Translations under genes and position numbers: made by a program
In this document: one piece after another, positions 35,334-50,300 of the stretch
Numbering within the stretch: the stretch's first letter is position 1
How the letters are laid out: each line of letters opens with the position of its first letter
Source of the DNA: Rhynchonema sp. JSB1_4
Lineage: Eukaryota; Nematoda; Chromadorea; Monhysterida; Xyalidae
DNA: 64,000 bases
Direction: 5' to 3'
Assembly (NCBI GenBank): GCA_030248065.1
Contig: JASAMV010000757.1
Coordinates: 45,159-109,158 of the forward strand
Notes under the pieces: generated by a model
What the model was told of the DNA's origin: nothing
Seen by the model: the letters and a program-made list of their open reading frames with translations, nothing else
Databases searched by the model: none

Positions 35334-38300
35334 ACTCAGTTCTCTGTTTACCATTTCGTAATAATTCTGGGTTCAACTGCCTTCGGTGCAATATGATTGT
35401 GTCGTGCTCTGTTGTTTCGGGTCCATTTCAGAATTTTCAGGCGTTCAACACGCGTTCAATTGTCACACGGCTCGATATTTGCTGTGTTCGACTCTTGTTT
35501 TTGTTTCGTACATTTCTAAAATTACGATTTTAATAAGTTCACACTTCACTGTCTAATTGTGTGTGGTACGACAGACGTTCAGATATATTTGTCATGCAGT
35601 GCGTGTTTGGATTTGAGATTCCATTTCCTAGAATATGCTTTCAATGATTATGTATCATAATTGTTGATGTCATATCTTGCCAGCGCTGGTCGCTGACCGC
35701 TGTTTCACATACCTACTTTCTCAAACCATGGCTTGACGTTTCAAATGTAATTTCATAAGCAGGCCTCAATAGTCTTATATCTAATCGTCATTGAAGTGTG
35801 TGGTATGCCATTTTTTGTGACATGATATGTCGTGATTTACTTGAATTCCATCTCGAATCTCACGCTTTTGGTTCTGGACTGCGTTATGTATTCTTCAATG
35901 TGCAACGATTTCACTCACGCAATATTATTACCTACCGCTGCATGTGAATGCCACTATGTCGCTGCAATTGTAGTGCTGTAATTTATCATGCCAGTTATCT
36001 GCTACTCTTGCTTTGTTTCACTTCAGTGTTTTTGCATGTAGTATAATGGATATATGGTAATAATAAAGTTATATAGCTGGTTAGGCACGCTTATTTCCTT
36101 CAGCTTGCGTTCTTTTAGATATTTGTGGATACCCAAGTGGATCAGTTTGTACATTTCGTAAGCCTCAAAATTTTTGACCATTATGCAGCTCAATTGTTCC
36201 CCTTTGCTACGAAGTAGCTTATGGCTCACTGTGAGCACGAATGTCAGTCATATTTATGAACGATAAAAAATCAAAATAACGCCAGTCAGCCAGGAATTCA
36301 CGTTGGTTCATGTTTTGCGTTTGGGTACCGGTCATATTTTGGTCATGAACGCAAGTCGCGGTACTCAGCCAAACCCTGTCGGTTTGTGGTGCTTTACGTC
36401 TCAAGTTTGAGTTCCAGCATCTCAAGCGTTCTGCTGCGTCTTTTTTCAACCTCGAAGCCCACTCGTGTTCAATTTTTCAAAATAAAAATGTTTATAAGCC
36501 ATGCCAGATTCGGGGGGGGGGGAGGCGGACTGGTTTGCGAATCGGTCCGTTCAAATTGCATGCAGAAACGTTACAAACTTGCATGGTGCCACATTTGGAT
36601 TGAATTGGTTTGAATGAGCGGTTTTGGGTGTGCACGTCAAAAAATACAGCCCACATGAATTGGTGTTCACACACAATCGCCACAGTTGATGGGGCAGTTG
36701 AGTAATCGGTTTGTACCCCAATATGAGTGTGCCCAACAATTCGACGCTGCCGTACATATATAACCAGTTGTTTTTTTCGTCTTCCAAACTCCAACGTGCG
36801 CGGCGGAGCCCAAAATCGATCAACCACGCTCGTTTGCGAACACCGCCGCTGCACACACACACGCCACAACCAAGGGGTGCACCGGAAATATGACATTCTT
36901 GGCAGAGGGGTGCACAGAATTGGACTCAAACTTGGTCTAGTGCTCAACAGGTAATGAAACATCACATTCAAATGCTCGGTTCTTGACATTGCAGCCGAAT
37001 GACCAATAACGATATCGGACCCCCAAACTGTGGTGTTTTATGGCCCCGAGCACCCAGGTCCACCTCCAATGATATAAGAAGTGCTACCAAACGCGCAGAC
37101 GGACGAAAAAAATTCAAATTGAACACACAACACAGAACGAGCGCCCGGCCAAACCAAGTGTGTACATGTACATTTAGTTTGTGTGTGTGTGTGTATGTGC
37201 GGTAGTTCTGCCGGCATCAGTTAGTGTGACAGGACCCAGACACGCACTGGTACACCGCCGCACACACACATATAGACCGAACACCGTTCCATTTCGGGGC
37301 ACACTTTAGCGGGTGAAACATGCCCGCATACGCCGACACAGTCGGGCACCCAACAGCCGGTCCCTTCATTGCCACGCATAGCTAAACACACAGCTAGTTT
37401 TTGGCGTGTTTGGCAGTTCGCGGCGTGCCAACCCACCTTTTAGGTTCTGTCGATGACGCTCTAATAGCTGATGTCTTGCAGCACAGGCCGCCCGGCCAAC
37501 TCTGAAATATAAAATTGCGAGCAGGGAACACCCCGCGGGTGCCCGTTCCGAACCGTTCGGTGTGCGACGTACAGTTGGAGCGCGAAAAAACGGCTGCTCA
37601 GTTTGAGCCCTGCAGCCTGCGCGCGTCTTTGGGGCCATGCTAATCCGCAGTTGCAAGCTTTCGCACCGAATACATGCGAACGCTGAAGTTATGTATACAT
37701 GACGTTGCAAATATGAAGTGTGGCACATTGCTTCACTGTAATGTAGACATATACATTTATTGGACGTTATGTTGCAGGTACTTGCACATGCACACTTTCC
37801 TGTAGTGGTCAGGTACCGATGAGCACTTGACACCAATCAGCGTCCCCAAGAATCTGTGTAATCTAATCTGGGTACCCATTAACCAGCCCAAGCACTCCTT
37901 CGTGGTGTGTGTGTGTGTGTGCAGCTCCCAATTTTCAGCCGCGGCCCGTTGGTGCCACGGTACTTACACGCCACATTGCGGCTTGTAACATAACGACGGT
38001 GCAAAGAAGAAAAAACAACAACCACATAAAAAAAACAACCAGCGCTGGCTGGCCGCTGCAGCAGCTACATAGAGCGAACGCCGGGCGGCGCTGTTGTATG
38101 TACGTGCATCGCTGTTCGGTGTCAGCTGTTGTTGGGCACCACGTGTGTGGGCGTGTGGCAGCGAGGGATGCGGCACCCAACATTGGTGCACCCTTGTGTG
38201 TCCACAGCTATGCGACGTTGGACGCAACATTAGGTCGTCGTCGTCGTTGCAGCCAGGGTTCCAAATTGATTGACACACACACACACGCATGCCCAACCCA

Positions 38301-41300
38301 CCGCACGAACACCCGTAACATGTTCGCATCGGGTTATTGGGCACACAAGCTGCAGCTGTGTTTGTGGGATCGGTTTGCGACTCAATCGCGGTACCGACCA
38401 ATGGCATCTGTGCATGCGAACGCGTGTGCGGCGTTCATTTGAGGTCTTCAATGTGCTGCTTGAGCTGACCAACCAACTTTTTTTGTGTCCACGCGCGCAG
38501 GCTACCACTGCGCTCGTGTGGTGCGTATATGTATATGCGTGTGTGTGTTCGTTTTCTATTACGGCTGTGTTCTTATACGCAATGTACGGTATACATGTAA
38601 AAGACTATGTACGGTGTGTCCAAAAAGTACGTGCGCGCGCGATGTTACATAGTTGATGAGGGTCCAGCCGGTACCATGCTCGCAGGCTCTCTTAACAAGC
38701 AGCAGCAGAATGTAATAAACCAAGTTGAACACCCACCAAGCACGAACACATGCCCCCACACCACCACGACGCTCTGCCATTGCTGTTCGCATTGTTTCAA
38801 ATTGAAATACTGCGCGCGCACACCAGTGCTGTCTGCTTTATCATTTGGGGTCGTATGGCTGGCCGTTTTTGAATATCACTTTATACCTCATGTAATCATT
38901 TCAAATTTTCTCCCGTTTCTCTCGACAATTCCTTGCAAACATCAGCATTTTTTTCCGAATGACTATCTGGTGTCCTATCTCTCATCAGTGCAGCATCACA
39001 ACTTGGCCGCTGCACCAATTTCGCCGTCCGTGAATGTCCGTGTGCGTTCGCGCGAAATGAAAAAACCCAAACTGGCCATAGTGCCCGAACGCCAGCAACA
39101 ACCCCGAAATTCTTTTTCAGTTATTTTAACTGGGGTCATCTGGGTTATCGGGTACCATCAGTGACGGCAGATGAGCGTTGAGTGGACTGATGAGTGTCCC
39201 CCATAACGTGTGTATGTATGTACATGTGTACCGTGTGGTCGTGTGTCACAACGGCGACATACGACAACGACCCGTTAGCGACTCGGTTGACTTGTATATT
39301 TGTTTTTTGCGTTCGTCCCTCTGCGCGCGCGTGTGCGTGGCGTACACAAAGTTGCAGCATGCAACAACACCCGCGTGTCGCTCGGGTGTTCTTCGTTGGC
39401 TCATTCTGCTGCCGCCGATGTCATTTATGGTGTCGTGCGCACAACATCGGGTATCAACTTGATGTCTTGTTTTGCTGCGCGACCCGTGACCGTCCGTAAT
39501 CACCCGTTGGAACAACGGCGGTGTACGGTATGTATAGGTTCGTACATATATATACAGCTGCATTTTGGATATGAAAAACTGGCGCGCAATTGGTGGTTTA
39601 GTGGAGCAAAAACAAAACAATGGGTCGGCTAGGCAACGGATCTCGGCGGCACTGTGTGCACGGGAACCCGGGCCTGGTGACACGCACGGTGCTCTGACTG
39701 CCTCATTATTCAACAAGCTGGCCGAACATTCGTTTTCGCTCTTTTTTGTTCAGCCCAATTGAATCTCAGTATGACTGCTGTTGTTGTGTTCCGTTGGTTT
39801 TTATGTTCAAGTGCCACGTCTATGTAGTCGAGTCCAATACACCATATTCTGACCCCAACAAATGCGCAGACCCAGCACCCATTTGTCCAGATGCCAACGT
39901 CGGTGTCTATCTATCGCAAATCGAACAAGTGTTCGGTGGTGTCGTATCTGTTTGTGTGTCTTCCACACACACACATACATACAAGTGTCGCACGTCTCTG
40001 GCTTTGCGCCCTGGCACGCACCGGTGCCAATTACCCTCTGAACCCCTGGCAATTTTGCGGCCCATTTGCGTCGTTCAAAGTTGTTCGGTGTTGCGCCGTT
40101 CTTTCTGGCTTTTGTCCTGTTGTTGTTTTTGTTGGCTGTTGCATTTTATCAGTGAACGAAATTGGTCCATTTGACTTGTTCGCCCCGAGGGCTATCGGCC
40201 GACGCCCAAATGCACGCCATTTCTTGTCTGTCAGTTTCTGCTGTCATGAACCTGACCCTAACGCCATACATACACTCTTTGGCAGCTGCGTTAATCGTCA
40301 TTTACGCATGTCCTTTCACTTTTGTCGACCACTAGTTTTTGTTTCGCCGAAAGAAACGAACAAACAACGGTTTTTAATGACACACTTTCTCTCTATATTT
40401 TTGTCACGTTGTGATTATGCCCGATTTTCGATTCCGTTTATCCTTCGCTGTGTGCACTATTTTCTGTCTTTCACCTTGCATTAGTGTCGCTCATCGGAAA
40501 AAAGTCCGCCGCGAACAAAAAACGACTGCTGTTTTGCCCATCAACAAATCAGACAAAAAACAGCCCGCGCTCGAACAGTTTGGCCTTCGAACGCTTTTTT
40601 GATCGTTGAATGGATTATGAGACAGTTTGTTTGGGTTGAAGGTGCTCCGCTCCGAAGGATGCAATTCATTGGATCCCACTCTTTTCTTGCGGATTGTCAC
40701 TTCACCAGCACGTTGTCGTGCTCACAGACACGGTGCATCAGGTCACCTTCAGTGTATGGATTGACAATATTTATCCCCATCACATTTGCAGACTACAAAA
40801 TGATCTTTATTTTCTTCTCAATAACTGTGCTCCTCCACTTCCCACCAAACGCACCAATTTTCTGCCCCCAACAATCCAGTCACTGTTGTTCTTGTGACGT
40901 GTGTAACGCACGTGCATTTGTCATCATCACCTGTATCTGTGTACATATCTGCTATCCGTTCGCAAACACCGTGATATTCATTGCCGGCAGCTAGCGCAAC
41001 TTGGGCCGACCCGATCTGATGATCTGTTAAAAAAACGCAGATTCATCCTGGGCTGGTGAGTTGCTGTTCAATGCATGATGCACCAATAATCACAAAATTA
41101 TCGCGTCCCAAATGATTTTCTTGGAACTTGATCACGAGCATTTTGACGAGTCCATGCATCAAGTGCACCACAAAGGCGCGGTACTTGCAGTACTTGCGTT
41201 GATTGTACGCTGCAGTTTCGGCCACCGTTCGCCGATTTTTATTGTTCAAAAAATAATCTCGTCCGTTCAATATTCAACATATTGTTTTATTTTATACCGA

Positions 41301-43382
41301 TAATTTCTACGTGCTGCGCCGTCTGTACTACATGCGGGCAGCTCATGTTGTCATTAAAAAGTGATCGAACGAGCAGAAAATGAACGCCGGCGCACATTTT
41401 GCCATCCCATCCGTCGACCTTGGCAAAGTTTATCATCATCATTTTCGTGCTGTGAACGGCCCTGTTGGTGTTCACTACAACATGTGTACAGTGCGCGCGC
41501 ACACAGTGTGCAAAATGACGACGAGTTTTTTGTTTTTGCGCTCACACACACACTCATCGTGCCCCGTCTCTAAACATGCATTAATTGGTCTGAGTGTTGT
41601 TGGGCCCCGTTCATGCAGTTCATGTCCACTCGGATACGGTGTACCCAAGTATCGGTTGGATATTACCAGTTAAGTGCGGCGACTGTCCTTAGTAGGTAGT
41701 TTTTTCAATCATTTTTACTGTCACCCCCGACGTATACAGGCAGGTACATTTCGTGCCACCATTCTTCTCGAAAATTCGGACTTGAATTGGTATATCACCG
41801 CACCAGCATTGTGTTGTCAAATATCGACTTTGCTGGGAAATCTGGAGCTCTTCAGTGATTCGGTCTGACGGCCGTTCCGGTGCTGCCCGGGCTCATCAGA
41901 GCGGTAAACCTTGCGAACGTCAACGTCATGTCGAATTAAAATTATTTCGATATGAAGTCAAACACCCCGTCCGACCGGCCCGACTCAGGCCACTAAACGA
42001 CGTACGGGCTCTTTTTTTATCGTCGCGTGTTAGTAGCTGTGCCATGGGGTTTGTGCCGGTTTCGAAAAGAGTTCTGAAACGCGCACAAACCTGTCGGTGT
42101 TGATTAGCACATTTTGAGTACCAGGGAGGTCGCACAGATCAATTGGTAGAGAGGGTGCAGAGTTACAGGGTTAGGCCCTGTGGTGCCAAGTGGTGATCGA
42201 TACTAGTGAAGGATGGGGTACCCCTGCAGCCCCGTTCATGTGAAGCTGAGCAAAATTGAATTGCAACACCATAATGCGCTCTTCGAAAGAACATAGTACC
42301 TTGGTGAAAGCATCCTCGTCAGAGTCTCTGCATCCATTTCGCCACGCCGCTCAAGGGGCACCTGTTTCGCCATTCCGCATCCGCGGTTGATGTTACACAT
42401 TCGTGTCGCACACACACACGCGTATCGCCGTTCGGTCCGTGACATGCGTTTTTTCTGTTCGTACTGTCTTTCACCCAAGTAGACTCGTCTTCCGCAGTGT
42501 ATGTATTTATACATCTAAAAATGTCTATCGTGAATTCTCGAGCACCGCAGCGCTGCCGGTTGCATTGGATGACACTGAATGATCAGTTGTGTACCCGACA
42601 ACGTGTCCACAATTCGGTAATGATGGGGGCAGCGGCAATATTTACAAGCAGCCATTGACGCATGCGGACATAATTATTCATTAAAAATTGTTCACGGCAG
42701 TGCGTTTCGGTAGTATTGTGTAAAGTGCTGCAGATGTTTCAGACATCACCGTTACATTCTATGTACTTATCTATAGCCCGATATACCATCATCTACGTAC
42801 ATAGGTAATAACTATACTCGATCTGAGTGTTGAGTGAATATCGTGAACCATATCCAGCCGCTTGCCCCTTGAGCAGTTAGCATTCCCAGGCTGGTCGTTT
42901 CGATGGCAGGCGAACATCAATTACAGTCATTTACTGCCTTGTGTGTGTGTATGTGATGTTTTTGTTGTTCGGGGCGTTCATACCGCGATTTTTTGCGACA
43001 GTCAGTCAAACGCGCGCAGGGTTTGCGATGTGAATACCGCTTACTTTCACCGCCGTCGTCCCCCGGTGCGGGATGGCGTGTATACACGTTTATGTACACA
43101 CACACACACACGCGACACCGCACGCACAACGACCGTACTCTTTTTAGGTACGGTTGGTCGATCTAACTAAATGCGTACGTATTATGAACAATTGGCTGCC
43201 CGTCGCATCGATATATACAGTAACCCTGTAGAGATTGAGATTGATTGTCTCTTTGATCATGCGATGTTCATTAATTCATAACCAATTAATAATCCAATAA
43301 CTTTGCTGCAGACTGACGTTGTGCATTTATTTCATTATTTGTTTTTCTGTATTGATCCAACGCGCTGCTGTATTGTGTATTA
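35334..43382. other. 8-kb stretch with no supported gene, rich in GT/CA microsatellites
   Basis: Many GTGTGTGT and CACACACA tracts (for example 37180, 37909, 38275, 39967, 41545 and 43095). Open frames of up to 197 codons occur on both strands, but they overlap one another, show no family motifs and do not splice into TET in a way I can support. It may be intergenic DNA or hold 5' UTR exons and a regulatory region of TET. Confidence 0.5.
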
Positions 43383-43814
43383 CAGTCAATCCCCGTTATA
43401 AGAGATGGCTCGGGCGGGACACGCTATTTCGTCACTTATAACGAATATTCCACTATAACGGAGCACGATCCCTGAACAGATCGTTTGAATAAAACACAGC
43501 AAATTCATTTGGAAACACTGGAAATTAGTTTTGAACAAAAATGCGCTGCTCAACATATTTTTGCTGTGTATGGCTTGTATGGTGGTTATTTCTCCTTTGG
43601 AATGCACAGTGCTCAATCACACTTTGTGCGGTTTCACAATCAGCCCGTTCGTCATTGGGAATCTTGTCTCTTACAATGGAGCATTTATAGCACGAGTGCT
43701 ATGGTATAGGGACGGGACAGTTCGCGAATTGCACTGTAACGGAGCGCTGGGACGAAAAGTTGTCTCCAAAACGCGGCATCCTGTAACGAATTCGCTTATA
43801 ACGGGGTTTGACTG
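43383..43814. mobile_element. pogo/Tigger-like MITE with TA duplication
   Basis: Ends CAGTCAATCCCCGTTATAAG and CTTATAACGGGGTTTGACTG, flanked by TA on both sides, with a second CACTATAACGGAGC block inside. This terminus and TA target are characteristic of the pogo branch of Tc1/mariner. 432 bp, no transposase. Confidence 0.88.
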
Positions 43815-44352
43815 TATTTCATTTTGAATCTGAGACACTACAGTAAGCTTTTCAAAAATAGTTTGTAGATTCTTTCGGCTGGTCGCACAGACATGTCGAT
43901 GACGTCCACTTCGCAGCAGAATCGAGTTTAAAAAATGCGACGAATCTAAAAGTTAATATTGCACATAACAAGGAACGCTCACGTCTGGTGCCAAATGCAA
44001 CGCAACGAATACTTCCAGCAGTTACAGGTTGGAACTTCGATTGTTTCGAAATGTCCACTCTTTTTACGCATGTCCGAAGTATCGGATGTGTACTGGATTA
44101 CACCATGACTGCATGATGATCCGTCCAAATTTTTTCCTGAATTGACAAGGCGCTGTGCGATCACACACAACGTTTCAGAGCTGCAGTAGCGTTCGTTGCT
44201 ATTCTCTGCTGGTTTCCTTTCAAATAAAAACGTTTCGTCAGAAATTAAGCTCAGAAATTAAATATAGCTCAGTAGTTAAGAATGGCCGGAGGCTGAAAGT
44301 CGGCGGGGGCATTTTTTATGCATGCTCATTCAGTCATTCTTCGCACCACGTA

Positions 44353-47300
44353 ATGTTTCAGAGTCTTGGCTGGTCGAGTCTAGTGGGTGACGCATCGTCC
44401 TGGCCTTGTGCATCGAGTAACGGCTGGGCACAGGCATTTGATCACACATCATATGGACTCGGCACAAGTCAACAGTTGGACAACACCATACAACAACAAC
44501 AGCAGCAACAACAACAACAGCAACATCAACATGCGTCGGCTTTTCAGGCAATCTTTTTTAGTTTTCGTCAGTTTTGTGCACCAGCTAAGTTCCTTTTCTA
44601 TTGCAACGAGTCGATATTTTTCATTAGTTTGGATTGATCATAAAATTACAGCAGCCACGCGTTAATGGTGAGGCTGCACCTCAACAACAACAGCAACATC
44701 AACAGCAAACAACATCGGAACAACAGCAACAATCGACGGAACAACAACAATCGCTTGAACAACACTCAAATCTGACCGATGCCCTGTCAGCGTTGACCTC
44801 ACTCGCACGCAATCCAATCAGCAACTCAGTCAACAACAACACAGCAAACAACGCCAACAACAACAGCAGCAGCAACAACAACAACAGTGCAACATTACAG
44901 CAACAGGAGGATGTGGCTGCCTCAAGTCAAACAGGCAAGTTACTCCAAACACTGAGCCCGGGCACACGTAAGGCTGCTGTTGCAATAATAACAGCAAGAC
45001 ATCTGATGTTTCGCGCAGGTTCATTCGGTGCTTCCTCCACACCATCAGCATTCAAGGATCTGACCTCATCTCTGCGTGATACCTCGAATTTCAACGGCGC
45101 CTCCGACTACGGCAACTTCAATCCATATGGAGCGCATCAACTTTCAGGTTCACATATTTTGTAGAATATAATTTTATTTATTTATTTCCGCTTAGTGCAT
45201 CAGCAACGTTTGCAGCGAGCAGTTTCCTGCCGAACAACCTGATGAAGCTGGCCGAGGCCTATCCATCGTTCGGAATGTACTCACAACGCGCCGCCGCCGG
45301 CCAATCTTTCCATTCACAATCGCATTTCTACCATCCCGCTGCTGGACAGTTCTTTCACAATCAATTCGGTGCGTTACATCTTGACAGTTGCGAGGCTATA
45401 CGGCTATAGTCGTCAACTCAGATCAGGACCTCAAATCATGTGATGCACGTGAGGTGCGTGCATTCGATGCTATACGTCGACGTTACAGACTAAAGCAGCA
45501 TCAAATGAGTGCCAATGCACATGACATTAGCAGCAAAATTATGCAGCCAAAAGCATAGTGGATACCGCGACGATCGAAGTTGACGGCGGTGAATGTCAGT
45601 GCAAACGAGATCTGGGCTCTTTTGCACTGACGATGACCTGGTGCACTGCACGACCCCGTTTAACAAACACTATATTGAAAAAAACGTAACCAGACAGCAC
45701 TTTACCGTACCAATGACATGTCGTGTCGAACTTTCATTGCCTTGAAACGTGTCAATATTGATGATTTGTTCTTGTGCCAAAACAGTCACTCAACAATGTT
45801 TACAGTGCAAGCGCCGGGCGCCTGGCCGGCCATGCTACCGCCACGACGAATGCAAACGGCCGAGGAACAACTGGCACTGCCCTTTGTGCCGTTCGGTCCA
45901 CATCTGCACAAATTGGCAGAATGCCATCTGATGGCGTTAATCACCAAAATCGGCATTCAGTACAATCTAGAGCGCAAACAGAAACTGGAGGCGGACAAGG
46001 CGGATGCACACGCGTCGACGAGGTATAGTTACTATAGAGATACGATCATGGATCCATCGTTGCAGCACAAACTTTTCCGCATGTCTTCTGGAAGAATTGC
46101 AAAGACACAATTAGTGTTAATCTGGCGAACTGATTGTTTCGATTTTTATTTGTCATGCAAAGCCCGTTGACCGTTCTCACCTGACGTATCCACTTATCCA
46201 TCTTGGTGCTTGCATCGGACCGGTCTGGGTGTGGAGTACCGATCAATCCAATACTTGTGATCCGAGATTACAAAAACAGAATTGATCATATTCTGACGTT
46301 GTACATAGCGTTGATGTTGCCCGCAAGCAAGATGTCATCATTGCAAGTTCGCGTTTGCAGCAGTTCCATTTCTGAGCACGTGACGGGGACGGCGCGCGAT
46401 GAACTCAAACCTCAAATCGTCGCCAGCACGACCACTTCGGCCCTGTTGCCGTGTCTGCCCGATCTGCCATCCAGCAGTCACACGAATGTGTTGGATGTAC
46501 AACCGACGTTCAGGGACACGACCATGGCACCGAGTTGGCCGCCGATCGGGGATGATGAAGGCAGTCGACAGGTAACGGTTACGGCAGACGATGGACGCTG
46601 TTGTAGTCAAAGACGACACACACGATGCACTGTGTATGTTATATTGTGCAGCGTGTTGCTTCCTATAGTCTCAGTTTTGCAGCGTGAGAACCGTCAGGGC
46701 TGCGCCAAACAGCCATACCTAAACCCACAAACACTCTGAGAGTATAGGATCCAAGCGCGAAACATGCCAAAATTGGGCACGACGCTGGTCGACCTTGCGA
46801 CGGCCGGTGCATTAGGTCATCATCAGTGCAAATGCAATGTTTCATATTGCCATTGTCGTGCACAAAATGTGTATGTTTCGTGCCACCCTTGCAGATCTGC
46901 CAGTGCACGGCGGCGCAGAACCACCAACAGCGCAACCTCCAGAATCGTTTCTACCTGTCCGCATCCGATCACGAGTCGGCGATCGAGCAGGAGGCACGAC
47001 TGGTTGTGTGCAAGGACGTCGGCAAGACATTCGGCTACAAGAACATGCATCTCAACGAACGACTAACGTCGCATCAACGCAACCAGTACAAACGATACTT
47101 CAGCAGGATCGAACCGAAATTCATTGAGAAAGGTGCCCATGACGCTGTTGATCTGTTGTGTTCATTTGTGAGCTCAGATCACTTAGTTTCCGGCAGCGAC
47201 CTTGGCCGTATCATTTGATATCAATGTGATTATTCTTCTTGTTGCACCCCGGATGTTTTGAGAAGTACTGATTTCGTCGGTGTACCAGTTCGTTAGCATC

Positions 47301-50300
47301 TGTCCATCTGGGAACAAGTTTTACGTTGGCCGAAATTTATGGCAGCAGTACGGTACATGTATTTTGAAACATCTGTAATGCAAAACAATCACGTGCCAAC
47401 GGCATGCCCCCCTAACCGATCATCGGTCTAAACGATATGCAGGTTTCGAAATGCGTCCGAAATCCGATCGTATCCTGCTGCATGACGGTTCGTACGAATC
47501 GGTTGACTCGAGAGAACATCGGTTGCACAACAACATCGGACAAAAGACTGACCAGTGCAAATGTTTGGGCACCGAAGGTAAGGCGCTCACTTTGGACTTT
47601 GGAAACAAAGATGTTTCGCTTCAAAAAACAACATTTTGTTTCAGTGAGCGAAGAGCTTGAAGGTCCCTACTACACTCACTTGGCCGCTGGTCCGACAGTG
47701 GCCTCGATTCGTCGAATTATCGAAACAAGGTGAGTTTGGTGGTGGATTTTATTAGTTTGATATTGTTTGGTTACGGTTGCTTGTTTCTGATGGCTGTAAC
47801 TTACTGTGCACTTCTACTTCCTTCATGCCTATGTTTTTTTCGGCATACTGTACAACAGTTGAAATCAAGTCATTATTACCAACCGTGCACATTTACGCGA
47901 AATTACGATCCACAAAAATTGCGCTCCCGCAATAATAATAAACCCATCAGGCAGACAAATATTGTCAATCGCTGTGTTCAATACCGTCTGTAGTTAGGCA
48001 CATTGTTGTTTGAGGGAATCGAATGTAAAGCCATGAGGTTACTGTAACCAATGTGGTACCCAAGGTGTCCCTGTTTGTGACATAAATATGGCAGTTGTTA
48101 TGAGCGACAATTAATCTACTGTACATAAGCGCAATATCCGAACTCGTATAGTCAATCAATCAATTGGATCCGGCGGTCGCAGACGAGGCAGCGGACGGTG
48201 ATTTTTCATCGTTTGGGCCCTCCGCAGTCGGCCGCCGCAGTTTTTGGCAACGACGTTGGTCGCAATGAGTATTTGTACGCATAATCAATAATGACGCGTA
48301 ATAACGCGACGCACAACGGCGCAACGCAACGCAAAATGATGTGTCGATGTTCAAATTCGTTACAGCATTAATCATTACAATATATGTAGCACATAAGGGT
48401 TGATGGGATTGTTAGGTGCCGTCTAGATTTTTTAAACGTAATTCCAGAGCAATCACCCAGTAGTACCCAAGTACCGAAGTGAACAGATGTTTTTGCACAT
48501 CACGTGCTACCGCCCACAAACACACCGATCACCTAATCCATCATTTTCGTAATACGAACGACACTGCTAAAACGATCGGACGGCATGCAGGGCACACAAA
48601 GATTGTTGTAACTTTGCGCGCACTACGCACATCTTGTCGTTTGTCTGATTGCCAACTGCGGTTCTTATCTATTTTAAGAACAGAAATGATGGATTGATTA
48701 TCGCAGGACTGCCGTGCGTTGCACACCTGTCATTTATATTTTGATATTTTTGTTGACATCAAAATGTTGAATTCGGCAGAAAATCAAAAAGAAAACACAT
48801 ATTCAAGCACGTGATCATCCGCACTAAGCACAGCATTGTCCAATTTGTAAATGCTATAAAATCAGGTGATCGGTGTGACATGCCCAGGGTCCCTAACCTC
48901 CTCCAGCGTAAAAGATGTTCCCAGACCGATGTAAAATGAATGACTAAGCTGGACGGAATTAGTGGCGTGACGCTCAAGCCACGTGACCAAGCCAGATCAC
49001 ATCCGATCCGACCCGATCACCAAGTTTGATATCGCTCTGTATGTGTGTATGTCGGTGTTGCACAAGTTGTCGTACCCAGAGGGACAGAATCAACCAAAAT
49101 TGGTATGCCCATCGATGTGCAGCCATTGTCAACAACTCGCACACGTCGTCGCTGTGAGCCAGGGCATGGTGTACATGTAATGTATAGGTACTGACTGCCC
49201 GCGTTTATGTACATCGTGGGTGTCCACCCTCATCACTTGTTGAGCAAAATGGTCTCAGAGCGCCGCACAACTTGAAAACAACTCGATTTGTTATCGTTGA
49301 TGCTGGCGAACGTTTGTGAAATGGGTTGCCTAATGCGCTCAACATTTGTTACAATGTTCGTCGTTGACAAAGTAACTTTGACGTTCTTGGGTGCAGTTAA
49401 GCTCGAAACGGTGGCACAAATGCGATTCAGGCACTTCCGCTACGCACCAACGACGCCTTGACTGAACAGACCCACAGAAACATGTAGTTAATGTCCCTTC
49501 TAAACTGCGCCCATAAAAATGTCAAATTTGGTAGAACGCCATCGTTATGAAGCACTCTCTGTCTGCGAAGTCTGCCCATATAGCGCTAAATTGATGATCC
49601 CCGTTCGTGAACAAGCGAAAAACAGCTGTGAACATTTCGTCAGTTTCAATTTTTGTGTCTCGAAAAAAACAGAAATGGGCGCGCTATATGTCGACAACAA
49701 AAAATGGCGCATACATCTATTGTACATCTAATGTACCAAGCAGTGTAAGTGCGTAGATCTTTGCCTGTCGGCGGTGTTCGTTGCGCGTCGCGTTTTTACA
49801 TTTTTGCACAAGAAACGTCTCTTTTTCTGCCGACCTCGTGTTGTGCGCTTTCGGACGCAACTGCTTTCCACCGAATGAGCCAGGGACGTTTTTTGCAGCG
49901 GAAAGACAACGAGCGGCACAATGGGGAATACATAATAACGTATGTACATACATGCAGATGTAGGGCAACCTGACACAGCCAGGCTACCACGAAGTTATAC
50001 ATAAATTAAAGATCAATCGCGGCATGCGGCCATATGTACGTATACCTAGATATGACACCTCGGAATGAATTCATTCTCATCCACTCGCACAGGTACGGTA
50101 TCACGGGCGCAGCGCTGAGGATCGAGAAGATTGTGTATACGGGCAAAGAGGGACGAACGCAAGATGGGTGTCCGATGGCAAAATGGATCATCAGACGGAG
50201 TGGACCGTCGGAAAAGGTGCGTAAGCCAGCACTCGTCATATGTATAGTTTGGTTGTGTGGTTGTGGCGAAGCGGGTCACGGGGAGCACATAGATTTCTAC

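Noticed and set aside
37366..40484. Long open frames (147-197 codons) on both strands
   Set aside because: They overlap on opposite strands, are dominated by Cys/His/Thr from GT-rich sequence and contain no recognisable motif.
45749..45931. Cysteine-rich frame in a TET exon as a CXXC finger
   Set aside because: The spacing does not fit CXXC (CxxCxxC repeats), the frame meets a stop, and the alternative frame keeps phase with both neighbours when the acceptor at 45805 is used.
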